Of a stretch of DNA of 64,000 bases, positions 1 through 7,725 are shown piece after piece. The DNA lies in the NCBI GenBank assembly GCA_964581565.1, contig CAZOOZ010000004.1:157051-221050 (forward strand), written 5' to 3'. Source of the DNA: UBA1433 sp964581565. Lineage in GTDB: Bacteria > Bacillota > Clostridia > Eubacteriales > UBA1433. The position numbers and the translations under genes were made by a program. A model generated the notes under the pieces. That model was not told the origin of the DNA, did not search any database, and saw nothing but the letters and a program-made list of their open reading frames with translations. The number at the start of each line of letters is the position of its first letter. Position 1 is the stretch's first letter.

Positions 1-1438
1 TATTTTTCCCCTTGCTGCCAAGCCATACACTAATAGTCAGCATTGCAATTGCGGCCAGCAATTGATTCACAGTACCAAATAAAAGCCAGGTACTTTTTAT
101 CCCGCCAAATGCCAATAATCCGCTGATAAGCACGGTAATAATCGTAGCCGTATATGAATTTGAAAATAATTTTTTGAATTTTTTTATTCGATTATCCTGA
201 TAAAATTCTTGAATTAAATATCTTGCTAATCTCGTTGCCGTATCCAATGTTGTAAGCACAAGCGCTGAAATAGCCAGCATAATAATAGTGTATATAGCAT
301 TGGTATCCAAGCCGATATTTGCAGAAAGATTTGCTACTGAATTTGCAAATATAATGGATGTCGTGGCTTGATATATATTATTTTGATTAAAAAAAGAGCC
401 AACAACTACAATTGCAATGATTGCTATGATGGATTCAATAATCATAGCTCCAAATCCGATATGTTTGATATTGCTTTCACTTTTTATTTGTTTTGATGTC
501 GTGCCTGAGCACACCAAACTATGAAATCCTGAAATCGCTCCGCAAGCCACAATGATAAATAGCATAGGAAAAAGATGTTGGCCTGCAATATTAAATCCTG
601 TAAATGCCGGCAAACTCATCTTCGGATTAGTAAATAAAACGCCGATAATAGCCAATATGCACATTGCATACAGTAAACATGAATTCAAAAAATCTCTCGG
701 CTGCAATAGGATCCAAACAGGAGTAATAGATGCAAAAAAAACATATATCATAAGTATTATAATCCAAGCAGTTTTATTTAAATAAAGTGGATAATAAAGT
801 CCTACGATTATACAAAGCGAGATTAATATAATACCCAGCACACTTGAGAATATTAAATTAAATTTATTTTTGTGTAATATTTTACCGAATATGAGTGAAA
901 TAATAATAAAAAGAATTGATGCAGTCGCTGCAGAACCGTTTTCTATTACTTGTCCACCTGTGATTGTAAAACCATTAAAGGAAGAAGATACGATATCAAT
1001 AAAAGAAGCATTAAGAAATAAAAGTGTAAATAAAGCAAAAATAAAAAAGAGCTGTTTTCCATATTTGCCTAGTTTAGTTTCTGTTATATAAATAATAGAT
1101 TTTCCATTATTTCTAATAGATGTGAATAATGATGATAAATCTTGTGCCCCACCAAAAAAAATACCGCCGATGATAATCCATAGTACGACAGGAAGCCATC
1201 CGAAAATTGCTGCTTGTATAGGGCCGTTGATAGGTCCAGCACCTGCAATGGAAGCAAAATGATGGCCAAATAAAACAGAATTATTAGTTGGAATATAATC
1301 TTTATCGTCACATATAGCCTCAGCCGGTGTTTTTCGTTTTGGGTCTATGCCCCAAATTTTAACAAGCCATCCGCCATAAAATATATATCCAATTAATAAT
1401 AATAAAATCGATATTAACAGAATAATTATTGCGCTCAT
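1..1438 (-). CDS. cstA: Carbon starvation protein CstA, peptide/pyruvate transporter (partial, 3' end outside window)
   Basis: A continuous minus-strand frame runs from an ATG at 1438 to the left edge, about 479 codons, with no stop. It is very hydrophobic with many membrane segments. It contains the family motif PTNNSVLFGHHFASIAGAG near residue 45 and CGAISGFHSLVCSGTTSKQ in the middle, both typical of CstA. CstA proteins are inner-membrane transporters linked to uptake of peptides or pyruvate during carbon limitation. Clostridial CstA is often about 480-560 residues, so only a short C-terminal part should be missing. It is divergent from the helicase gene at 1621. The family call is firm; the substrate in this organism is inferred. 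Confidence 0.9.
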   Translation of the reverse strand, partial: MSAIIILLISILLLLIGYIFYGGWLVKIWGIDPKRKTPAEAICDDKDYIPTNNSVLFGHHFASIAGAGPINGPIQAAIFGWLPVVLWIIIGGIFFGGAQDLSSLFTSIRNNGKSIIYITETKLGKYGKQLFFIFALFTLLFLNASFIDIVSSSFNGFTITGGQVIENGSAATASILFIIISLIFGKILHKNKFNLIFSSVLGIILISLCIIVGLYYPLYLNKTAWIIILMIYVFFASITPVWILLQPRDFLNSCLLYAMCILAIIGVLFTNPKMSLPAFTGFNIAGQHLFPMLFIIVACGAISGFHSLVCSGTTSKQIKSESNIKHIGFGAMIIESIIAIIAIVVVGSFFNQNNIYQATTSIIFANSVANLSANIGLDTNAIYTIIMLAISALVLTTLDTATRLARYLIQEFYQDNRIKKFKKLFSNSYTATIITVLISGLLAFGGIKSTWLLFGTVNQLLAAIAMLTISVWLGSKGKN

Positions 1439-1620
1439 TAATATATATTACACCTAGAACTGCTCCCTTTCAACTCTATTATAAGCTAAATTTAATTATA
1501 CACATTGATACGATACATGCAATGAATTTGAATAAATTTATATTGATAAATACTTATATAAATGTTAAGATACCTAAACGGTTACGAGATTCTTACTTAA
1601 TTTATTTGAACGGAGATAAA

Positions 1621-3030
1621 ATGAAAAATAATGATTTTGAATGTTTAGCAATAGAAACATCAATAAAGAAAGCAATTAAAAAAATGGACTTTAATAAAAT
1701 GACTGACATACAGTCAAAAGCAATCCCGTTAATTCTCGAAGGTAACGATGTTGTTGGAATATCGCATACAGGTACAGGAAAAACTTTAGCTTTCGGGATT
1801 CCGGCAATACACTTAATCGATAAATCAAATGCCAAGAGACTTCAAGTATTAATTCTTTGCCCTACCAGAGAACTGGCTATCCAAACATATACGGAAATAA
1901 AAAAATTATATGCATTCGAAAATTTTGTTAAAGCTCAAGCCATTTATGGCGGAGATAGCATCAGCAAACAAATTATGCAGCTTAAAAAAGGTGTGAATAT
2001 TGTTATAGGAACTCCCGGAAGAGTTCAGGATCATATTAATAGAAAAACTATAAGATTAGATCATCTTAAAATGCTGGTCCTTGATGAAGCTGATGAAATG
2101 CTCAACATGGGTTTTAGAGAAGATATTGATAAAATATTAAATGCCATTCCAAATAGAAGGCAAACTTTACTATTTTCGGCCACAATGCCTAAAGCCATAA
2201 AAGAAATAATAAATAATTATTTAAATTCACCTCAATATGTTCATATTGAAAATAAAAATCAGGTGCTTGATTTAATTCAGCAATTATATTACGATGTGGA
2301 AAAAAACAAAAAAAAAGAAGCATTAATTTTACTGATTCATTATTTTATTCCTGACCGGGCAATTGTGTTTTGCAACACAAAAATTATGGTTGATGAATTA
2401 ACAGAATTATTAATTCACAATAATATTAATGCCATCGGACTTCATGGCGACATGAATCAAAGCACAAGAAATTCTGTCATGTCGGGATTTAAATCTTCGA
2501 AATATCAAATACTCATCGCGACTGATGTAGCAGCTAGAGGACTTGATATATATGATGTGGATATTGTATTTAATTACGATATACCACAAAATACCGAATA
2601 TTATTTGCATAGAATAGGAAGGACCGGACGTGCTGGAAAGACAGGGATTGCAGTAAGTATTATAAATAATAAATTTCAGGAAACTGCTTTATTAGAAATT
2701 AAAAAAAATATAAAATCAGAAATCTATAAAACACCAATTCCAAAACCATATGAAATAAAAGAAAAGTACTTTAATAATTTTATCGGCGATATTAAAACAC
2801 ATATAAATAGAGGTTTTAATAAAAATTATGATACTCAATTAAAAGAACTGAATACGGAAGGTTATCCCGCAAATGTGGTAGCAAGCGCATTAATGGATAT
2901 GAATTTAAATTTAGACAATATTTATTTGCCAAATGTTTCTGACAGATACGAAAAAAGCAAAGACTATCATAAAGATAAAAAAAGTTATAAGACAAAATCT
3001 GCTTTAAAACGGAAAAATTATAACAAATAA
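1621..3030 (+). CDS. DEAD-box ATP-dependent RNA helicase
   Basis: 469-residue helicase that would unwind RNA duplexes in ribosome assembly or cold adaptation. Motifs in order: Q motif around residues 27-36 (MTDIQSKAIP), Walker A SHTGTGKT 48-55, PTREL 81-85, TPGR 131-134, DEAD 155-158, SAT 186-188, ARGLD about 305-309 and HRIGRTGR 330-337. A short helical region and a Lys-rich tail follow, as in DeaD/CshA/DbpA relatives; I see no clear DbpA RNA-binding domain. The open frame extends upstream to 1429, but the ATG at 1621 is chosen because GGAGATAAA lies directly before it and homology starts there. The 182 bases back to cstA would hold two divergent promoters. Confidence 0.92.
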   Translation: MKNNDFECLAIETSIKKAIKKMDFNKMTDIQSKAIPLILEGNDVVGISHTGTGKTLAFGIPAIHLIDKSNAKRLQVLILCPTRELAIQTYTEIKKLYAFENFVKAQAIYGGDSISKQIMQLKKGVNIVIGTPGRVQDHINRKTIRLDHLKMLVLDEADEMLNMGFREDIDKILNAIPNRRQTLLFSATMPKAIKEIINNYLNSPQYVHIENKNQVLDLIQQLYYDVEKNKKKEALILLIHYFIPDRAIVFCNTKIMVDELTELLIHNNINAIGLHGDMNQSTRNSVMSGFKSSKYQILIATDVAARGLDIYDVDIVFNYDIPQNTEYYLHRIGRTGRAGKTGIAVSIINNKFQETALLEIKKNIKSEIYKTPIPKPYEIKEKYFNNFIGDIKTHINRGFNKNYDTQLKELNTEGYPANVVASALMDMNLNLDNIYLPNVSDRYEKSKDYHKDKKSYKTKSALKRKNYNK

Positions 3031-3046
3031 GAATGGATTTGAATTT

Positions 3047-3466
3047 TCATGTAAATTTTTTAATTTCTTGTATATTTTCCAATTCGGCATCACTTAATGA
3101 TTGAGCCAGTTTTTTTGTGGAATTATCAATTTGGGGAGTATCTATTACATTTTTTTTAATATTGATGATTCCACTGATACTATCTAAAAGAAGCATTTTT
3201 GCCGTGTTGTTTTCTGACGAATATTTACAAAGGTTAAAATTGGCGGAAAAATAAGATGAAATATCTTTGATGTCTAAACTAGTATCTTCATCTTTTTGCA
3301 AATCCTTGACATAGGAACAAATATTCTCATAATCAATTAATCTTTTTTTTAATGTTAATTTGAATTTGCTGTTATAATGTTCGAGGCCAATAATTTGAGC
3401 GTATAAATCCTTCCCTATTTCGGCGTTTTTTGCAATATATGAAAGCAAATTATTGTTACTATTCAT
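3047..3466 (-). CDS. Hypothetical protein, 139 aa
   Basis: I do not recognise this protein. It is soluble, charged and probably mostly helical, with no signal peptide or membrane segment. A good ribosome binding site (AGGAG, 6 bases before the ATG) supports it as a real gene. It is convergent with the helicase gene (16 bases apart) and lies downstream of the flavoprotein gene on the same strand. No function can be assigned from sequence. Confidence 0.7.
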   Translation of the reverse strand: MNSNNNLLSYIAKNAEIGKDLYAQIIGLEHYNSKFKLTLKKRLIDYENICSYVKDLQKDEDTSLDIKDISSYFSANFNLCKYSSENNTAKMLLLDSISGIINIKKNVIDTPQIDNSTKKLAQSLSDAELENIQEIKKFT

Positions 3467-3525
3467 AATTTTTCTCCTATTTTATTATTCAATAATAGTA
3501 TTATAGAGCAGTATGATTTTATTCA

Positions 3526-4743
3526 TCAAATTGAATTTGCAGCTAAAAATGCTGTTGAAAATGCAATTTGTAAATTATATCCTCCCGTTATGGCGTGAAC
3601 ATCCAAAACTTCTCCAGCAAAATAAAGTCCTTCAACTTTTTTTGACTGCATTGTAGAAGGAGATACATCTTTTGTGCTTATGCCGCCTCCTGTAATAATT
3701 GCTTCATCAAATCCCTTGTTTCCGTCAACATAAAGAGGCATTGTTTTTATTGTATTTACTAAATTTATTCTTTCTGAAACATTTATTTGATTCACTTTCT
3801 TATTATCTTTAATTTTAGATAATGTCAATATGGGCGTAATCAACCTCGAAGGCAGCAGATCTTTTAATGCGTTGCCTATATCTTTATTTGGGAATTTCGA
3901 AAAATCTCGAAGAATACGATTATTTAATTTTTCAAAATTTAAAGCAGGCTTTAAATCAATTGTAAGCATTGCGTTGTCATATTTTGTAATCACTGTACTT
4001 AAATTTAAAACAACTGGTCCGCTTATACCGTCATGGGTAAAAAGAAGTTCTCCGAAGCGCGAAGTTATTTTTTTCTTTTTAATATAGAGCGAGACCTCGA
4101 CATTTTTTAATGTTAATCCTTGAAGGTCATATAATGATTTTCTTGATAAAACCATCGGTACAAGCGCAGGATAAGGCTCGACGATGCGATGACCGGTACT
4201 TTTTGCAAAGATATAGCCATCCCCCGTGCTGCCGGTAAGCTGATAGCTTTTTCCGCCTGTAGCAACAATGATATTCTTGGATTGGATATATTCATTATTT
4301 CCGATAAAAACGCCCGATACTCTACCCTCTTCGATTACAACTTTCTGAACTGCGGTATTTAAAAAAATCTCTACATTATTTTTAATTAAATGATTATTAA
4401 AGAATTTAATGACATCACTTGATTTTTGGCTTTTGGGAAAGATTCTGTCACCTTGTTCTACAATGGTTTCTAGGCCGTTTGCAGATAAAAATTCGACCAT
4501 ATCTTTATTATTAAATAATGAAAAAGCACTGTATAAAAATTTTTCATTTATCACGACGCCGTTTAATAGTTTGTCTGGATCACAATTGTTTGTAATATTA
4601 CATCTGCCTTTTCCTGTAATATAGAGTTTTTTACCCAATTTTTCATTTTTTTCAATTAATAACACTTTCTTTTGGTTGTTAGCGCAAATTAAGGCAGACA
4701 TCATACCAGCCGCGCCTCCGCCAACAATAATTACATCATACAT
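3526..4743 (-). CDS. HI0933/YhiN (BaiN-like) family FAD-dependent oxidoreductase
   Basis: 405 residues. The N-terminus is a Rossmann dinucleotide-binding segment with GGGAAG at residues 8-13. It is followed by the family signature KLYITGKGRCNITN and near the C-terminus by an ITGGG motif and a second FAD contact (YFAGEVLDVHAITGG). Members bind FAD; most have no proven substrate, although one clostridial member (BaiN) was proposed to reduce bile-acid intermediates. The gene lies 7 bases after mnmM and probably ends the carboxypeptidase-rluB operon. Family membership is firm; the reaction is unknown. Confidence 0.88.
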   Translation of the reverse strand: MYDVIIVGGGAAGMMSALICANNQKKVLLIEKNEKLGKKLYITGKGRCNITNNCDPDKLLNGVVINEKFLYSAFSLFNNKDMVEFLSANGLETIVEQGDRIFPKSQKSSDVIKFFNNHLIKNNVEIFLNTAVQKVVIEEGRVSGVFIGNNEYIQSKNIIVATGGKSYQLTGSTGDGYIFAKSTGHRIVEPYPALVPMVLSRKSLYDLQGLTLKNVEVSLYIKKKKITSRFGELLFTHDGISGPVVLNLSTVITKYDNAMLTIDLKPALNFEKLNNRILRDFSKFPNKDIGNALKDLLPSRLITPILTLSKIKDNKKVNQINVSERINLVNTIKTMPLYVDGNKGFDEAIITGGGISTKDVSPSTMQSKKVEGLYFAGEVLDVHAITGGYNLQIAFSTAFLAANSI

Positions 4744-4750
4744 AAAATTT

Positions 4751-5311
4751 TTACTCTCTTTTTATAATAAGATATAAAATAGGGGCATTTTTTCTTCCTA
4801 TCATTTCTGTTTTACTTATTTCAAATTCTTTTACACTTAAATTCATTAAAAATTTTTCTATTGCAGTGTTTTCTTTTCCTCCATCGTGACCAATATATGA
4901 GGCAATTATAATAATCCCATTTTTTTGTAATCTTTGAATAATATGCTTTATTGCAGATAAAGTATTTATAGGATTTGTTTGTGTAATTTTATTGGATTCC
5001 GGGAGATAACCTAAATTGAAAATCGCGGCAGTAATTGTTTGATCATATAAATAATTATTAATACGCGCATGATTATCATGTATGAAACTGACTTTATCTA
5101 AATTTATCTTATTTTTATTCAAAAGTAATTTTGTGTTTTGAATAGCTTCTTTTGATATATCAAAAGAAAATAACCGGCCGTCTTTTTGAAGCATTTTTGC
5201 GATAAATAAGCTGTCATTACCATTGCCGGCTGTGGCATCTATATAGTTACCCTCTCCGTTTGTTAAATTGAATAACAATAAATGAGATAAATCCACTATA
5301 CTAAAGTTCAT
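4751..5311 (-). CDS. mnmM: MnmM (YtqB family), tRNA 5-aminomethyl-2-thiouridine methyltransferase
   Basis: 186-residue class I SAM-dependent methyltransferase. The SAM-binding loop is DATAGNGND at residues 25-33, followed by an acidic end of strand 2 (FDIS) and the family motif FNLGYLP. This matches the YtqB family, once called putative rRNA methylase and now linked in Gram-positives to the last step of mnm5s2U synthesis at the tRNA wobble base. The start overlaps the stop of the upstream hypothetical by 4 bases, suggesting translational coupling. The likely partner enzyme (MnmL/YtqA type) is at 56397-57320 and not adjacent as in Bacillus. Confidence 0.85.
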   Translation of the reverse strand: MNFSIVDLSHLLLFNLTNGEGNYIDATAGNGNDSLFIAKMLQKDGRLFSFDISKEAIQNTKLLLNKNKINLDKVSFIHDNHARINNYLYDQTITAAIFNLGYLPESNKITQTNPINTLSAIKHIIQRLQKNGIIIIASYIGHDGGKENTAIEKFLMNLSVKEFEISKTEMIGRKNAPILYLIIKRE

Positions 5312-5751
5312 TTTTTAACCTTAGAACAAGTATGATGCATAAATAATTTAAAAATATCTACATAAAGACTGTTTTTGCTGATATTGTTTTTATCAAAAAG
5401 TACTTCTGCCATAAATTCATATTCTGGCAATATATATTTGAATTGCGTCATTGTCGTCAATGCTTTTTGAACGATGCTGTCGTCAGTTGTAATCATTGCA
5501 TAAATAAAGCCGTCATTGAATTTAGCAGAAAGCAAAGCTCGCACAACAGCATCGATGAAAACTATATTGTTAGAAGGGCAAATAATTTTTTGTATTAAAA
5601 TATAATTTTTTTCATTTTTATAAGTACATACAGATTGAATATCTTTTTCGTTTGCCAAAATATATGCACTATCCTCATTCTGTGCCTTATAGCCGATTGA
5701 ATTAAAATAATCATCTAATTTTTCTATGGAAGTATTTTTAATAAAAATCAT
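5308..5751 (-). CDS. Hypothetical protein, 147 aa, between rluB and mnmM
   Basis: Not recognised. Soluble, no signal peptide. The stretch from about residue 30 to 110 alternates short strands and helices in a way faintly like a GNAT fold, but no acetyl-CoA loop (RxxGxG/A) is visible, so that is only a guess. It overlaps rluB upstream and mnmM downstream by 4 bases each. It is therefore almost certainly translated as part of this operon, and the position hints at an RNA-modification or translation link. Confidence 0.75.
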   Translation of the reverse strand: MIFIKNTSIEKLDDYFNSIGYKAQNEDSAYILANEKDIQSVCTYKNEKNYILIQKIICPSNNIVFIDAVVRALLSAKFNDGFIYAMITTDDSIVQKALTTMTQFKYILPEYEFMAEVLFDKNNISKNSLYVDIFKLFMHHTCSKVKK

Positions 5752-6482
5752 TTTTTAACTCCTTTTATATCGTTTTGATCAGTTAAAATAGCAATTTCTT
5801 CTTTGGTTAAAGGTCGATAAGCTCCTCTTTTGAGTCCTTTCATATAAATTCCACCGATAGATATTCTCTGAAGACGGCAGATTTTAACTCCGGCTACTTC
5901 GCATATTTGTCTTATTTGCCGGTTTTTTCCTTCGTTGATACGCACAGAGAGCTCTGTTTTTTCAGCACCTATATTTAAAATATTCACTTGCGCACTACGA
6001 GTCATTTTTCCGTTTATCATAATTGGTTGCCGCATACGACTTAATGTTTGTTCATTTACTTGACCAAATACGGTTAGCTTGTACTCTTTTTCACATTCAT
6101 ATTTAGGGTGCATCATTTTATATGCAATATCGCCGTCATTCGTTAAAATAAGTAGGCCTTCGGTATTATAATCAAGCCTTCCAATGGGAAAAATACCTTG
6201 TTTTTTTATCTTTGGTTCAATTAAATCCATGACTGTTTTTCTCTGTTTTTCATCATTTTTGGTTGTAATATATCCCTTGGGTTTGTTTAACATAATATAG
6301 ATTTTTTTATTGACGGGTTTATATAACCTATTTTCAACAGTAACCACATCGGCGTCTTTGACATCATATGTTAAATCAGTCATTATTTTACCGTTGACCT
6401 TAACTTTTCCTTCTAAAATATATTCTTCAGATTTTCTTCTTGATGCCAAAGCACTTTGAGCCAAATATCTGTTGATTCTCAC
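5748..6482 (-). CDS. rluB: Pseudouridine synthase, RluB/RsuA family
   Basis: 244 residues. An S4 RNA-binding domain occupies residues 1-60 (MRINRYLAQSALASRRKSEE). The catalytic domain carries GRLDYNTEGLLILTNDGD starting near residue 101, with the catalytic Asp at 104, and RQIRQ near residue 190. The family isomerises uridine in large-subunit rRNA (RluB) or small-subunit rRNA (RsuA). The choice of RluB rests on length and on the gene neighbourhood, since a Dac-type gene precedes rluB in other Firmicutes. It overlaps the carboxypeptidase gene by 4 bases and the next gene by 4 bases. Confidence 0.9.
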   Translation of the reverse strand: MRINRYLAQSALASRRKSEEYILEGKVKVNGKIMTDLTYDVKDADVVTVENRLYKPVNKKIYIMLNKPKGYITTKNDEKQRKTVMDLIEPKIKKQGIFPIGRLDYNTEGLLILTNDGDIAYKMMHPKYECEKEYKLTVFGQVNEQTLSRMRQPIMINGKMTRSAQVNILNIGAEKTELSVRINEGKNRQIRQICEVAGVKICRLQRISIGGIYMKGLKRGAYRPLTKEEIAILTDQNDIKGVKK

Positions 6483-7594
6483 TTAATACTCCTTAAATAA
6501 TTTCGTATATTATCAAAAATGCTGTTTTTATATTTTATATCTTTTTGAAGCATAATATCAACAATTATATTGCTGTTATCATCAAATATGATTTCAATTT
6601 CACCAATTTTATCTCCTTTTTGCATCGGAGCATCTATTTGTTTTATAAAATTATATTTTATTTGTACTGTTTGCAGTTCTTCTTCTTTTACAGCAGCCGA
6701 TATATCTTCCGGTAAATAAACTCTATAAATTTTTTTATACGAGTTTTCAATTGGAATACTTAGCACGTATTCTCCTTTTTTCATAAAAGTATGTTCAGAA
6801 TAATTTTCAAAATAATAATCAAATAGTTTCTGAGTGTCGCCGTAAATATCTTCAGAATTTAGTACAACACTAATTAACTGTATACCATTTTGCTCAGCTG
6901 CTCCACACAGACATCGGCCGGCTAAATCAGTGTATCCGGTCTTTATCCCGTTTGCTCCTTCGTAAGAATATAAAAGTTTATTTTTGTTGACTAAATTTCT
7001 ACTAATCCCTGTTCCGTTTGTTATAATTGTCATGTTTTTTGTTGCAACAATTTGTCTGAAAATATCGTTCTGCATAGCATATATACATATATGAGCCAGA
7101 TCCGCTGCAGTTGTGTAATGAAGTTCATTTGGAAGCCCATGAGGATTCATGAAATTTGTATTATGGGCTCCTATTAATTTGGCTTTATAATTCATTAAAG
7201 CGGTAAAATTTTCGATGCTTCCCGAAATATGGTACGCGATTGCTTCAGCCGCATCATTGCCTGAATGAAGCATAAGTCCATATAAAAGATCAGACAATGT
7301 TAATTCCTCACCTTTCTGCAGATATATGGAAGAACCTTCTGTTCCAATTGACCTATCATCAATTTTTACAACTTCTTGTAAATCACACATTTCAATGGCT
7401 ACAATCGCAGTCATGATCTTTGTCGTACTTGCAAAAGGTAATTTTTCATTCTCATTTTTTGCATATAAAATTCTTTGGCTATTCATATCTATTACAATTG
7501 CTGATTTTGCCGTTATCTCGGTTGCGGATAACGAAACGTTTGATAATATTATAAAAATGATCAAGCAAACCAATATTTTATTTTTTTTATACAT
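6479..7594 (-). CDS. D-alanyl-D-alanine carboxypeptidase (DacF/DacB type, S11 family)
   Basis: 371-residue penicillin-binding protein that trims the terminal D-Ala from peptidoglycan stem peptides outside the membrane. A signal peptide covers residues 1-24. Active-site motifs are all present: SxxK as STTK 56-59, SGN 111-113 and KTG 218-220. A C-terminal beta-rich domain and amphipathic tail follow, as in PBP5-type enzymes. Position upstream of rluB recalls the sporulation gene dacB of Bacillus, so a role in spore cortex or sporulating cells is likely but not proven. A possible SigE-type promoter lies upstream at 7623-7650. Confidence 0.92.
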   Translation of the reverse strand: MYKKNKILVCLIIFIILSNVSLSATEITAKSAIVIDMNSQRILYAKNENEKLPFASTTKIMTAIVAIEMCDLQEVVKIDDRSIGTEGSSIYLQKGEELTLSDLLYGLMLHSGNDAAEAIAYHISGSIENFTALMNYKAKLIGAHNTNFMNPHGLPNELHYTTAADLAHICIYAMQNDIFRQIVATKNMTIITNGTGISRNLVNKNKLLYSYEGANGIKTGYTDLAGRCLCGAAEQNGIQLISVVLNSEDIYGDTQKLFDYYFENYSEHTFMKKGEYVLSIPIENSYKKIYRVYLPEDISAAVKEEELQTVQIKYNFIKQIDAPMQKGDKIGEIEIIFDDNSNIIVDIMLQKDIKYKNSIFDNIRNYLRSIK

Positions 7595-7622
7595 AAAGTA
7601 TCACCATTATAATTCTATTCCA

Positions 7623-7650
7623 TTTGTATGGTTTGCATGATAATTTATGT
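7623..7650 (-). promoter_or_regulatory. Possible SigE-type promoter for the D-Ala-D-Ala carboxypeptidase
   Basis: Reading the minus strand, a -10-like CATACAAA (7630-7623) lies 12-13 bases after ACATAAAT (7650-7643). Known SigE promoters have a CATACAnT -10 and an ATA-containing -35 about 14 bases away. One mismatch and a slightly short spacer make this tentative. Confidence 0.35.
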
Positions 7651-7674
7651 ATATTCACAATTGGTACTTTGCAT

Positions 7675-7712
7675 AAAAAACTCTATTAAACTATAACCGC
7701 AGCTTAATAGAG
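7675..7712 (-). terminator. Intrinsic terminator after pheT
   Basis: On the minus strand, CTCTATTAA and TTAATAGAG form a 9-bp stem (7712-7704 with 7689-7681) with a 14-base loop, followed by a run of T. It starts 14 bases after the pheT stop and closes the Phe T-box operon. Confidence 0.8.
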
Positions 7713-7725
7713 CAATAATAAAAAA

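Noticed and set aside
1084..1311. Minus-strand 75-codon frame
   Set aside because: It is an alternative frame inside cstA, whose real frame runs unbroken from 1438 to the edge.
1429..1620. Upstream extension of the DEAD-box helicase frame
   Set aside because: Open by chance in AT-rich DNA; it overlaps the cstA start, lacks homology, and a ribosome site sits right before ATG 1621.
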